From NCBI RefSeq assembly GCF_003610355.1, contig NZ_RAPY01000001.1, positions 992,001 through 1,056,000 on the forward strand: DNA of 64,000 bases, given 5' to 3'. Below, one piece after another: positions 35,054 through 43,292 of this stretch. The stretch comes from Sphingobacterium detergens (GTDB lineage: Bacteria; Bacteroidota; Bacteroidia; Sphingobacteriales; Sphingobacteriaceae). The notes under the pieces were generated by a model. The model saw only the letters and a list, made by a program, of their open reading frames with translations. It was not told where the DNA came from and did not search any database. A program made the translations under genes and the position numbers. Numbering within the stretch: position 1 is the stretch's first letter; the number at the start of each line of letters is the position of its first letter.

Positions 35054-35905
35054 TTAAGCTTGTAGCGCTGTTTGTCCTTTTGTCTTTCTGAATTCAGTCA
35101 AGCTCATTACATGCCGCTTTTTAAAGAATTTATTGAGATGGCTTTCGTCGGAAAAGCCAAATTCGGAAACAATTTCATTAACCCGCATATCGCTGAAAAG
35201 AAGCCTATGCTCAATCAATCTTATTTTATAATTCAATATATAATGCTGGATAGTTTCACCACATTGCTTTTTAAAGTAGCTACCGAGATAGCTTTCAGAG
35301 AAACCAAATTTTTGTGCTATGGAAGAAACCTTTAACAGCGCTGGATCATGGATGTTTCCTTGGATATAATTAATGATATCCAAGGCCCTCTTGTCTGTAT
35401 TAGAGGCTACATGCTCTACTCTCATCTTTGAAATATTGCGTGCAGCAATTACAATAATAGCATTCACATAGTGTAGTGTCAGCTCTTCATGAAAGAGGTC
35501 TGGATGATTGATATTATGAAGAAGCGACGATACAATCGAATCAACCAAAATAACATCAGGTTTATTCTGTAAGATGCAGCCCGACAAATAGGAAGCACCG
35601 TATAATAGGCACTCCATAGAATTAATACTATTCCATTTGTAATCCTTAACATAACGTTCGCTAAACTTGATAAGCAAAAGTTCCGTTTTCTCGACAATTT
35701 CCAAATAGTGCTGATCATTTGGTGTAAGGAGGATCAGGCTGCCTTCGCTGTATGAGGCTGTATTGTTATTTATCTTAAGGAATCCTTTTCCGCAAATCAC
35801 ATATATGATTTGAAAAAAAGAGAACTGATTGTCTTTTAGTGGACAGTTTACCTCCTTATGATGTTCTACTTTGACCAGTTGGTCGATATTCTCGCGTTTC
35901 ATCAT
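35054..35905 (-). CDS. AraC-family transcriptional regulator
   Basis: A regulator of about 283 residues from MMKRENID; a TTG 19 codons upstream is unlikely because it lies inside the divergent promoter. The N-terminus is a cupin-type sensor (F-F-Q-I-I-Y-V-I-C-G-K-G-F-L-K-I). The C-terminus is the AraC double HTH: I-A-Q-K-F-G-F-S-E-S-Y-L-G-S-Y-F and V-S-E-F-G-F-S-D-E-S-H-L-N-K-F-F. It is divergent from an MFS exporter gene across a short intergenic region and probably controls it. Confidence 0.88.
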   Translation of the reverse strand: MMKRENIDQLVKVEHHKEVNCPLKDNQFSFFQIIYVICGKGFLKINNNTASYSEGSLILLTPNDQHYLEIVEKTELLLIKFSERYVKDYKWNSINSMECLLYGASYLSGCILQNKPDVILVDSIVSSLLHNINHPDLFHEELTLHYVNAIIVIAARNISKMRVEHVASNTDKRALDIINYIQGNIHDPALLKVSSIAQKFGFSESYLGSYFKKQCGETIQHYILNYKIRLIEHRLLFSDMRVNEIVSEFGFSDESHLNKFFKKRHVMSLTEFRKTKGQTALQA

Positions 35906-35990
35906 GTAAAAATACCTATTTATCATTAAAATATACTGATTTTTTATAATTTTTCTGTTCAATTTTGCTATACATAAATTTTAGACATCA

Positions 35991-37172
35991 ATGAAAAATT
36001 CAATCTACGTCCTGGCCCTGGGCGCCTTTGGCATAATCACCACTGAATTTGGGATAGTTGGCATCCTTCCGACAATTAGTCGGCAATTCCAGGTATCGAT
36101 AGATACCGCGGGGTGGTTGCTTAGTGCTTTTGCCATAACTGTCGCAGTCTCCTCTCCTTTTATCACTTCATTCACGACCAAAATAAATCGAAAACTCCTT
36201 TTGTGTTTGGTCATGAGCATATTCGTTTTTTCAAACTTAATCTCAGCATTTTCGTCAAATTTCTCGGTACTCATGGTCGCCCGTATACTACCAGCCATTT
36301 TACATCCCCTATTCTGGAATATCTCTATTGCCATAGCTTTTAAAAACAGTGGTGCAAAAGGTGTTTCTACAGTGATGTTAGGGCTAAGCTTAGCTACAGT
36401 ATTAGGTATTCCATTAACGACCTATGCTGTAGATCTCTTCCACAATTGGCAGGCTTCGTTCTTCCTCAGTAGCGCAATCAGTTTGATTGCCTTTATCGGT
36501 CTATTACTCTTCATACCTTCGATCCCAGCAGATAACACGAAATCTGCACAGAATCAGATGTCTGTTCTAAAAAGCCCGCAATTGTGGCTCAATCTGATTT
36601 CTACCATTTGTACATTAGCAGCAATGTTTTCTAGTTATACTTATCTTACCGCCTATCTTGAGCAAATTACAAAAATGGATGGAGCACAGATCAGTATCAT
36701 GTTGCTTCTTTTTGGTGGCATGGGAACTTTAGGAAACTGGCTTATGGGATTAGCCCTGAATAGAAATGTGCTATTGACTGCAAGACTATTTTTGGCTTCT
36801 TTAATTACAGTACAGGTTTTAGCTTACTACCTTGGTGGAATCTTCACGCCAATGGTCGTTATTGTTTCCCTTTGGGGAATGATTCATACGGGAGGCTTTT
36901 TAGTTTCAAATATCAGAACGACACAGTCTGTTCCTCATCATGCCTTAGAATTTGTCAATAGCTTACTTACTTCATCATTCAATATTGGCATATCCTTAGG
37001 TGCATTTCTCGGTGGAATAATAAGTGCATATTACGGAGTTCATTATGTTTTATGGGTAAGTATTCTGTTGCTCGCAGTAACATTCGCTATGAGTTTCGTC
37101 AGTTTTCCAAAAGAAAATACAGAAAGTGAAGAGACAATGCACGCAAAACTTGCTCCATCGGTCTGTGAATAA
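35991..37172 (+). CDS. MFS transporter, DHA1/AraJ-like
   Basis: A 393-residue inner-membrane protein with 12 hydrophobic segments. It opens A-L-G-A-F-G-I-I-T-T-E-F-G-I-V-G-I-L-P, the typical start of DHA1-type sugar or drug exporters (AraJ/YdhP/NepI), and contains the F-T-T-K-I-N-R-K-L-L-L motif A between spans 2 and 3. Substrate unknown. A near-consensus -7 element (CAATTTTG, 35960-35967) is 23 bases ahead of the ATG. A terminator hairpin follows 38 bases after the stop. Confidence 0.9.
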   Translation: MKNSIYVLALGAFGIITTEFGIVGILPTISRQFQVSIDTAGWLLSAFAITVAVSSPFITSFTTKINRKLLLCLVMSIFVFSNLISAFSSNFSVLMVARILPAILHPLFWNISIAIAFKNSGAKGVSTVMLGLSLATVLGIPLTTYAVDLFHNWQASFFLSSAISLIAFIGLLLFIPSIPADNTKSAQNQMSVLKSPQLWLNLISTICTLAAMFSSYTYLTAYLEQITKMDGAQISIMLLLFGGMGTLGNWLMGLALNRNVLLTARLFLASLITVQVLAYYLGGIFTPMVVIVSLWGMIHTGGFLVSNIRTTQSVPHHALEFVNSLLTSSFNIGISLGAFLGGIISAYYGVHYVLWVSILLLAVTFAMSFVSFPKENTESEETMHAKLAPSVCE

Positions 37173-37210
37173 ACGTTGAAACGATATCAGCTGCTTTGTG
37201 GTGTAACTTA

Positions 37211-37238
37211 AGCAACCTCCGGCAACGGAAAGGTTGCT
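37211..37238 (+). terminator. Terminator after the MFS gene
   Basis: AGCAACCT at 37211-37218 pairs with AGGTTGCT at 37231-37238, extended by CC/GG inside the stem with a small bulge, and followed by TTTTG. It lies 38 bases past the MFS stop. Confidence 0.6.
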
Positions 37239-37357
37239 TTTGTGTATTCTAACATAATTTAATAAAAGAATTGTTATAGAAATAAACGACAATAGAAAGC
37301 ACAATCGATACTTTATAAAACAAACACAAAATTTACACGACGCAATTACTACTATCT

Positions 37358-37365
37358 TAAATTTG
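37358..37365 (+). promoter_or_regulatory. Bacteroidota -7 element TAAATTTG
   Basis: An exact TAnnTTTG match 14 bases before the ATG of the Crp/Fnr gene; transcription would begin about 8 bases before the start codon, giving a nearly leaderless mRNA. Confidence 0.5.
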
Positions 37366-37379
37366 CTATTTTTATCCTT

Positions 37380-37967
37380 ATGGAAGAATCGTTGAAACAA
37401 CTCTTTAAGGAAAAAATATACTCATATCATAAAATTTCACAAGTTTCATTTGAGAATCTTTTAGAAATAGCAACAGTTGTGAACCTCGAAAGAAATCAAG
37501 TACTTGTGCAACAGGGTTCCATTGGGCGGGAGTTTTGCTTTTTGCACACAGGTTATTTAAGAGCATATATAAGTGATGAAAAGGGACAAATTTATAACAA
37601 GAATATTGCCGTTGGGGGTGACTTTGTCGCATCCACAGTTTCCTGCATTCTAAATCGTCCCTCAAAATTTACCCTTCAAGCCATAACCCACTGTTCATTA
37701 TTGAGTCTTTCCTATAAAAAGTTCAGAGAACTGCTTTTCCAAACAGACGACCTAAAATCCTTTTATATTCATTATCTTGAAAAGAATTGGGTCATCGATA
37801 AAGAAGAACGAGAAGTATCCATCGTCATGGAGGAAGCTCAAATTAGATATGAGAAATTTTTAAAACGTCATTCTAATATAGAGAATTACGTACCCTTACG
37901 GGATATCGCTTCCCATCTCGGTATTACCCCCACTCAGCTTAGCAGAATTCGTAAGCAGTTAAAATAA
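37380..37967 (+). CDS. Crp/Fnr-family transcriptional regulator
   Basis: A 195-residue protein with a cyclic-nucleotide-binding-like beta roll (V-L-V-Q-Q-G-S-I-G-R-E-F-C-F-L-H-T-G-Y-L-R-A, residues about 40-60) and a C-terminal winged helix with L-R-D-I-A-S-H-L-G-I-T-P-T-Q-L-S-R-I-R. No iron-sulfur cysteine cluster. It is a different paralogue from the protein at 10 kb. The acetyltransferase downstream has its own promoter. Confidence 0.9.
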   Translation: MEESLKQLFKEKIYSYHKISQVSFENLLEIATVVNLERNQVLVQQGSIGREFCFLHTGYLRAYISDEKGQIYNKNIAVGGDFVASTVSCILNRPSKFTLQAITHCSLLSLSYKKFRELLFQTDDLKSFYIHYLEKNWVIDKEEREVSIVMEEAQIRYEKFLKRHSNIENYVPLRDIASHLGITPTQLSRIRKQLK

Positions 37968-38011
37968 TATTTTTATCAACATATGTAAAGCACTATGCGA
38001 TCTCAGTCTTA

Positions 38012-38019
38012 TAACTTTG
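38012..38019 (+). promoter_or_regulatory. Bacteroidota -7 element TAACTTTG
   Basis: An exact TAnnTTTG match 29 bases before the ATG of the acetyltransferase gene. Confidence 0.45.
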
Positions 38020-38048
38020 ATTTATAAAATAACAAAAGAAAATATTTC

Positions 38049-38573
38049 ATGAATTATATGTTAAGGGATATGATACGAAAGAGTCTAAATTCAGAATTCG
38101 ATACGATCTACGAAATTATTAACGATGCATCTACAGCTTACAAGGGTAAGATACCTGAAGACCGGTGGAAAGAGCCTTATATGGATGAACACGAGTTGCG
38201 GGAACAAATTGCTGATGGGGTTGAATTTTGGTGCTATCACCAAGATAACACTATACTTGGTGTAATGGGGATTCAACACAAATCAGATGTGACCCTAATC
38301 CGCCACGCATATGTGAGGACGACAGCCAGAAACAATGGAATTGGTGGCAAATTGTTAAAACACCTTTCAACACTTACCAATAAACCCATCCTAATCGGCA
38401 CTTGGGCTAATGCCAATTGGGCAATTGATTTCTATGTAAAAAACGGCTTTTGTCAAGTTAGCCATATAGAAAAAGAAGAATTACTGCGGAAATATTGGAA
38501 TATCCCGTTGCGACAAATTGAGACATCAGTCGTGCTTGTCAGTTCAGATTTTGATAGTAAGTTAGCGTTCTGA
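38049..38573 (+). CDS. GNAT-family N-acetyltransferase
   Basis: A 174-residue GNAT protein. Motif A is V-R-T-T-A-R-N-N-G-I-G-G-K-L-L-K-H-L (about residues 88-105), with the preceding strand I-R-H-A-Y; motif B is W-A-N-A-N-W-A-I-D-F-Y-V-K-N-G-F. Acceptor unknown. The first ATG adds seven residues before another Met (M-I-R-K-S-L-N) that is the more usual GNAT beginning; either is possible. Confidence 0.85.
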   Translation: MNYMLRDMIRKSLNSEFDTIYEIINDASTAYKGKIPEDRWKEPYMDEHELREQIADGVEFWCYHQDNTILGVMGIQHKSDVTLIRHAYVRTTARNNGIGGKLLKHLSTLTNKPILIGTWANANWAIDFYVKNGFCQVSHIEKEELLRKYWNIPLRQIETSVVLVSSDFDSKLAF

Positions 38574-38719
38574 GGTATCGTACTGACCCCAAAGCATGAG
38601 ATCATGAATATTGGTATCACCGACCGTGTCCAGTATGCGCCCATCTCACATCATCAAATTTGCCTGTTTCATCATAAGATGAAACGTGGCTCCCCCGGTA
38701 ACAGCTAATTTTTAACTGG
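38562..38719 (-). pseudogene. Gene remnant with an internal stop
   Basis: One minus-strand frame reads G-G-A-T-F-H-L-M-M-K-Q-A-N-L-M-M, then TGA (38646-38648), then D-G-R-I-L-D-T-V-G-D-T-N-I-H-D-L-M-L-W-G-Q-Y-D to a TAA at 38562. The sequence on both sides of the TGA is coding-like in the same frame, as if a TGG Trp codon had become TGA. Its 5' end abuts the stop of the small gene upstream in another frame, so the two could be pieces of one former gene. Family not recognised. Confidence 0.4.
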
Positions 38720-38971
38720 GTCCAAAGAGATTACCTCTATTGATCCTTGATAACAGGCGCTACTATCATACTTTGTCATAAATACGAAGCCAGGCTTATC
38801 AATTTCCCTATATTTCTTTATAATACGGTTTAATTTTGCTGTCACTATTGAATCTTCCATTGCTGGGGTATGGCGATCTCCAACCTCCGATCTGAAACTG
38901 CAAACGCTAAACATGGATTTACCCATAAGGAACAAACCTATTAACGGAACAAGAAAATATCTTTTTGGCAT
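38705..38971 (-). CDS. Small secreted protein, possibly truncated
   Basis: An 88-residue protein with an N-terminal signal or anchor (F-L-V-P-L-I-G-L-F-L-M-G-K) and a charged remainder containing L-N-R-I-I-K-K-Y-R-E-I-D-K-P-G. No family recognised. Coding-like sequence continues downstream in another frame with an internal stop, so this may be the surviving N-terminal part of a longer protein. Confidence 0.5.
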   Translation of the reverse strand: MPKRYFLVPLIGLFLMGKSMFSVCSFRSEVGDRHTPAMEDSIVTAKLNRIIKKYREIDKPGFVFMTKYDSSACYQGSIEVISLDPVKN

Positions 38972-39455
38972 AATTATGTATTTTATATGTTCAAATCTTA
39001 GACAAGCATGTGCTTATCTCGAATTGTTTAGCCAAACTTAAAAGTTACTGGTATCTTGTTGAAAAAATAGTGACTAGTTTCGATGATTTAATGACGAAAT
39101 AAGTTTATCAAAAAATGCAGGAGATCATACCAAATGGAGCTTGTTTGATAAAATTACTGAAGATGAATAGAATTTAGCCCGAATTGAATTCTTGAAAATT
39201 TTAAAAATCACTCAAATTCCCAATCGTATAAAAGATAAAATTATGAAAACGCTACTTGAGACTATCAATCATACTGAAGACTATAATATTAAATGCTATG
39301 TAACTATTACAATTTCAACTTTTATTGAATATTCCCAGAGTAGAAAGCCCTTTCAATATTTATCGGTTATCGGTCAATAAAATTTATTGTCACTTATTGT
39401 ATTTATGGTTAAATTAATGTTATATTTATGTTAATCCCCAAAACAACAATAAATT
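38972..39455. other. Gap with one weak short frame
   Basis: This 484-base stretch has one plus-strand frame from ATG 39243 to TAA 39380 (45 codons, MKTLLETINHTED...), openable further back to a TTG at 39192. It lacks a clear promoter, coding signature or recognisable family, so it is listed here and not as a gene. A TATATTTA element near 39420, close to the -7 consensus, may serve the H1-like gene that follows. I see nothing else. Confidence 0.3.
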
Positions 39456-40382
39456 ATGGCAAAATCTGCAAAAATTCAATCTCCTAAAAAAGAATTAAAA
39501 AATCAAGTAATTACTCATCTACACAGTGCAATCGAGTATTTGCGTGCTCATTTGAGCGAAAAGGAGTTTCGTAACCGGATAGAAAAAACCGCCAAATTAT
39601 TGACAGAAGGTATTAAAAACAAGGATTTAAAGAAAGTAAGCCTTAAATCAGCAAAAGAAAAACTTGTAAAAAAAGAACTTGTTGTTGATAAGAGTAAGTC
39701 TACTCCTATCAAAGAAAATACGCCTAAAGCATCAGCTAAAAAAACACTAATTAAAGATGCTCAACCAGTTACTAAAACAAACAGCGTTGATAATCAACAA
39801 CCTAAAGTCGCTCAAGTAACAGTTACAAATACTCCTAGTTCAACCAAACAACAGCCTAAGACCGCGCCTACAAAAACAACATCACCGGCTCCTAAAGCAG
39901 CTGCAGTTAATTCGTCGACAAAAAGCAGTGCTCCCAAAGTTGTGCAAACAGCTGCCAAAAATACCCCTAGTTCAACCAAACAACAGCCTAAGGTCGCGCC
40001 TACAAAAACAACATCACCGGCTCCTAAAACAACTGCAGTTAAATCACCAGCCAAAAGCAGGGCCACCAAAGTTGTGCAAACAGCAGCCAAAAATACCCCT
40101 AGTTCAACCAAACAACAGCCTAAGGTCGCGCCTACAAAGGCAACATCACCGGCTCCTAAAACAACTGCAGTTAAATCACCAGCCAAAAGCAGGGCCACCA
40201 AAGTTGTGCAAACAGCAGCCAAAAATACCCCTAGTTCAACCAAACAACAGCCTAAGGTCGCGCCTACAAAGGCAACATCACCGGCTCCTAAAACAACTGC
40301 AGTTAAATCACCAGCCAAAAGCAGGGCCACCAAAGTTGTGCAAACAGCAGCCAAAAATACCGAAGATACTAAAGCAACATAA
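39456..40382 (+). CDS. Histone H1-like Lys/Ala/Pro-rich repeat protein
   Basis: A 308-residue, extremely basic protein. Residues 1-55 form an ordered helical head (H-L-H-S-A-I-E-Y-L-R-A-H-L-S-E-K-E-F); 55-125 are Lys-rich; from about 125 the tail consists of four 44-residue repeats with A-P-T-K-x-T-S-P-A-P-K and K-V-V-Q-T-A-A-K-N-T. The composition is like histone H1 or bacterial Hc1-type proteins, which bind DNA non-specifically through K/A/P tails. DNA binding is an inference. Repeat number is likely to vary between strains. Confidence 0.8.
   Translation: MAKSAKIQSPKKELKNQVITHLHSAIEYLRAHLSEKEFRNRIEKTAKLLTEGIKNKDLKKVSLKSAKEKLVKKELVVDKSKSTPIKENTPKASAKKTLIKDAQPVTKTNSVDNQQPKVAQVTVTNTPSSTKQQPKTAPTKTTSPAPKAAAVNSSTKSSAPKVVQTAAKNTPSSTKQQPKVAPTKTTSPAPKTTAVKSPAKSRATKVVQTAAKNTPSSTKQQPKVAPTKATSPAPKTTAVKSPAKSRATKVVQTAAKNTPSSTKQQPKVAPTKATSPAPKTTAVKSPAKSRATKVVQTAAKNTEDTKAT
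39828..40355 (+). repeat. Four tandem 132-bp in-frame repeats
   Basis: Units begin at 39828, 39960, 40092 and 40224, each 132 bases (44 codons), so any gain or loss keeps the reading frame. Units 2-4 are nearly identical at the DNA level; unit 1 differs most (A-A-A-V-N-S-S-T-K-S-S-A-P where the others have T-T-A-V-K-S-P-A-K-S-R-A-T). Near-identity of the later units indicates recent duplication. Confidence 0.9.
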
Positions 40383-40426
40383 TTTACCTCTTATTTCCAG
40401 TGATATTCAAATAGGTCCGATCTGTA

Positions 40427-41317
40427 TTACTTCTTAAAATCAAATTTTGGGTGATATAAACCCTTGGTGAGAAGGACCACTTCATTAAATAGATTTTTCA
40501 ATTCGGCTGTATTTTTTTCCAAGGATTTTATATCCAAAGTCAAAATAACATTCACTTTATTTTCAAGATTTTGAGGCGTAATTTTTGCCTTTGAAAGCAA
40601 TTGGATGGCATACTTATCGCTGATAGGATATGTTTCATTTAATGCGAACAATGTTTCCACCAAACTTTTCAATATACGGGCAAAGCTTCCGGACAGATTG
40701 TACATGTCTTTGTTTGAAGTGAAGCCATCAAGATGCGCCAATGTAAATTCTGCTGACCAGAGAGCCGTATTTATCACACTTTCTTTTAATGCCTGGGGAT
40801 ATTTTGTGGACAGCCGCTTTAACCGATTTATAATACCTTTTGCATCATACAAAGGAATACAAGCAATACATTCTGCCAAATAAATCATTGATGTAAATCC
40901 ATAAGGTGGCTGTTGTTCATAATGGTTTTCCCATTTGCCCACTTGTGCTTCGTCAATCGTATTTTCAATCTGATTTATATTTCTATATAAAATATCTACT
41001 TTTCCCACTTCTGTATGCATCCAAGCGCCACCGTTTACCCATGGTCCCCATTCATAAAAACCAACGACTACAGGAGTATCATCCATTGTGTATTTTTTCG
41101 CAAATTCTCTGATGTCTTGGATTGAAAAAGGCTGCTTTCCGTTATAATAAATGGCTATATCAATATCGGAGTTTTCATTTGCTCTTCCCGTCGCATGTGA
41201 TCCCCCCAATGCAATCGCCTCAATGTGTTCTATCGCGCTTAGATCTTCAACAAAGCGTTCAATAAAATGTCTCTTCCTATCTGTTAAACTTATGATATCT
41301 TTCAGTATGTCCTTCAT
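40427..41317 (-). CDS. Nucleotidyltransferase-fold protein
   Basis: A 296-residue protein with the polymerase-beta-type motif G-G-S-H-A-T-G-R-A-N-E-N-S-D-I-D-I near residue 38, i.e. GGS plus the D-x-D metal pair, and a third acidic residue in K-V-D-I-L-Y. The C-terminal half is helical (DUF4037/KNTase-C-like). Related proteins adenylylate aminoglycosides or act in regulation. No substrate can be inferred, so it should not be called a resistance gene on this evidence. Monocistronic. Confidence 0.85.
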   Translation of the reverse strand: MKDILKDIISLTDRKRHFIERFVEDLSAIEHIEAIALGGSHATGRANENSDIDIAIYYNGKQPFSIQDIREFAKKYTMDDTPVVVGFYEWGPWVNGGAWMHTEVGKVDILYRNINQIENTIDEAQVGKWENHYEQQPPYGFTSMIYLAECIACIPLYDAKGIINRLKRLSTKYPQALKESVINTALWSAEFTLAHLDGFTSNKDMYNLSGSFARILKSLVETLFALNETYPISDKYAIQLLSKAKITPQNLENKVNVILTLDIKSLEKNTAELKNLFNEVVLLTKGLYHPKFDFKK

Positions 41318-41456
41318 CTAACTCATTAATTTTTTAATCTCAAATGTGAATGTAAACAGTACGCTACCAGACAATAAAGGTATATACTTTATTCTAATAT
41401 AACTTTTACGACATCACTGAATAAAATATATACCTTAATCTAAAATTCACTTGCTG

Positions 41457-42440
41457 CTATTTTCTAAATAGCGCCTTTTTGAGCGCTAGCGCGCCCTGTT
41501 CTGTTGAAAGCTTCACTGCTTCGATATGATCCAAAGGATTCAATAATCCATAGTCATGAATAAACCCATTATAAGTTTGAATAGTAGTTGGGACACCTGC
41601 TTCATCTAATTTTCTAGCATAGGCTAATCCCTCGTCAAACAAGATATCGTTTTCCGCTAGCTGGACCAATGCCGGCGGAAGTCCCTTCAACTGTTCTATC
41701 GAAGCATTGAAAGGTGTTGCATAATATTCTTTACGTTTTGCGGTATCCGGTAGATAATTCGCCCACATCCACTTCATTAACGGCGCTGTAAGAAATCGTC
41801 CTTCAGCATATTTCTGCCAAGACTCACGAGAGAAATCGGCATCTGTGACCGGCCATAACAACAATTGAAATTTTATCTCTGGACCAGCTTTGTCCTTGGC
41901 CATTAGACAGAGAACAGCAGTCATATTACCACCAACACTATTTCCGGCAGCAGCCAAATTTTGACCATCTACACCAATTTCAGCGCCATTTTCGGAGACC
42001 CATTTCGTAGCGGCATATATTTGGTTGATAGCAACAGGGTATTGGGCTTCAGGCGAGGGCGTATAATCTGTAAAAACTGCAGCTGCACCACTATTTACCA
42101 CTAAATCCCGTACTAATCTCCGATGTGTTGGATAATCTCCTAATATCCAACCGCCGCCGTGCGTAAACATAAATACCGGAAGGTTTTCGGAAGCAGCATG
42201 TGCAGGTTTTACGATATGTATATTCACTGTAACTCCGTCCTGCGTAATTTCTCTTTCTGTTTCGGTAATACCAGAATAGTCGACTTTTACTGATTTTTGT
42301 GCATCGACTAGTACTTGTCTTGCCTCTTCGGGTGTCAATGTTTCTAATGGTTTACCGCCGCTATTATTTAGCGCTTTCAAAAATTCTCGGATACCCAAAA
42401 GGATTTGCGGATCGTTTTCCGCTGTCATGTTCTGTGCCAT
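41457..42440 (-). CDS. Alpha/beta hydrolase, HSL/Aes-type esterase
   Basis: A 327-residue cytoplasmic hydrolase of the hormone-sensitive-lipase family. H-G-G-G-W (oxyanion hole) is near residue 94, the nucleophile Ser is in A-G-N-S-V-G-G (family consensus GDSAGG), the Asp is in L-A-E-N-D-I-L-F-D-E-G, and the His in F-I-H-D-Y-G. Members cleave short-chain acyl esters. It is the last gene of a four-gene minus-strand cluster with the DJ-1, AraC and SDR genes. Confidence 0.92.
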   Translation of the reverse strand: MAQNMTAENDPQILLGIREFLKALNNSGGKPLETLTPEEARQVLVDAQKSVKVDYSGITETEREITQDGVTVNIHIVKPAHAASENLPVFMFTHGGGWILGDYPTHRRLVRDLVVNSGAAAVFTDYTPSPEAQYPVAINQIYAATKWVSENGAEIGVDGQNLAAAGNSVGGNMTAVLCLMAKDKAGPEIKFQLLLWPVTDADFSRESWQKYAEGRFLTAPLMKWMWANYLPDTAKRKEYYATPFNASIEQLKGLPPALVQLAENDILFDEGLAYARKLDEAGVPTTIQTYNGFIHDYGLLNPLDHIEAVKLSTEQGALALKKALFRK

Positions 42441-42498
42441 AATTAGAATTTTAATGATTAACGTAACTATTGTTGATCGTTGAGTTCAATTTAATAAT

Positions 42499-43194
42499 TT
42501 ATTTCCCCTCAAGTTGTCGGACAACAACCTTGGCCATCTCCTTGGAACTAAAAGGATTTTGTCCTGTGATAAGGTGGCCATCGACTTCTACGTTTGCAGT
42601 CATCGGGATAAACGCCTTTTTAAGATTCGCTCCACGTGCCTTGATAGCCGCTTCAAGATTAAACGGTACTTTTTTCTTTCTACCAGCAATTGTTTCTTCA
42701 AACCAGTCAAAGCCAGTAATTGTTTTTCCTTTGATCAGATATTCGCCATTGGAAAGCTTGACATTAAGTAGTCCCCCTACGCCATGGCAAATCGCAGCAA
42801 CATTTTTCCCACTTTCGTACTGTGTCTTAATGATAGATTGTATTGTTAAATCATCCGGAAAATCATACATCGTACCATGGCCCCCCGCAAGATAGATCAA
42901 ATCGTAATCTTCATCTGCGACTTCGGTCAATCGTTTACTATTATTCAACAATTTTCGGAAACTGTCTTCATTCCAATATCTTTTAGAAGTTTGATCAAGT
43001 GTAAAATGTTTGAGGCTTTCGGGATCGACGGGAATATCACCTCCTTTAGGGCTCGCAATCGTAACCGCGTAGCCCCTCTCCTTCGCGGCATGATACAAAT
43101 GGGTCAGCTCACTCAACCATAAACCGGTTGCTAGCTTACTATTTGCATATACACCAACATTGGTCACAATAATTAAGATTTTCAGCATGCTCAT
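42499..43194 (-). CDS. DJ-1/PfpI-family protein (HchA-like)
   Basis: A 231-residue class I glutamine-amidotransferase-fold protein. The nucleophile elbow is V-A-A-I-C-H-G-V-G-G (Cys near residue 138), the acidic partner is in G-L-W-L-S-E-L-T-H, and L-A-G-G-H-G precedes. This Glu/Cys/His layout is that of HchA/glyoxalase III-type enzymes that deal with methylglyoxal and glycated products. It is 58 bases ahead of the esterase gene. Confidence 0.9.
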   Translation of the reverse strand: MSMLKILIIVTNVGVYANSKLATGLWLSELTHLYHAAKERGYAVTIASPKGGDIPVDPESLKHFTLDQTSKRYWNEDSFRKLLNNSKRLTEVADEDYDLIYLAGGHGTMYDFPDDLTIQSIIKTQYESGKNVAAICHGVGGLLNVKLSNGEYLIKGKTITGFDWFEETIAGRKKKVPFNLEAAIKARGANLKKAFIPMTANVEVDGHLITGQNPFSSKEMAKVVVRQLEGK

Positions 43195-43292
43195 CTTTAT
43201 TTCCTTTAGTATAACAAAGTTCTATGGAAACAGTTGAAATGAAGTAACCGAAATAAGGAAAGTTGTAGCCAAATCTCTGTAACAGACAGGCA

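Noticed and set aside
39812..40354. A 180-codon minus-strand frame opposite the H1-like repeats, Val/Leu/Ala-rich and membrane-like
   Set aside because: It is the reverse complement of a Lys/Pro/Thr-rich repeat; the 132-bp period keeps any frame open once it is open. It has no signal, family or promoter.
39928..40437. A 169-codon plus-strand frame in the same repeats (Gln/Pro/Lys-rich)
   Set aside because: It is the +1 shadow of the real gene, kept open by the same repeat structure.
40427..41317. Calling the nucleotidyltransferase an aminoglycoside-resistance gene
   Set aside because: Only the generic GGS...DxD motif is visible; nothing in sequence or context points to aminoglycosides.
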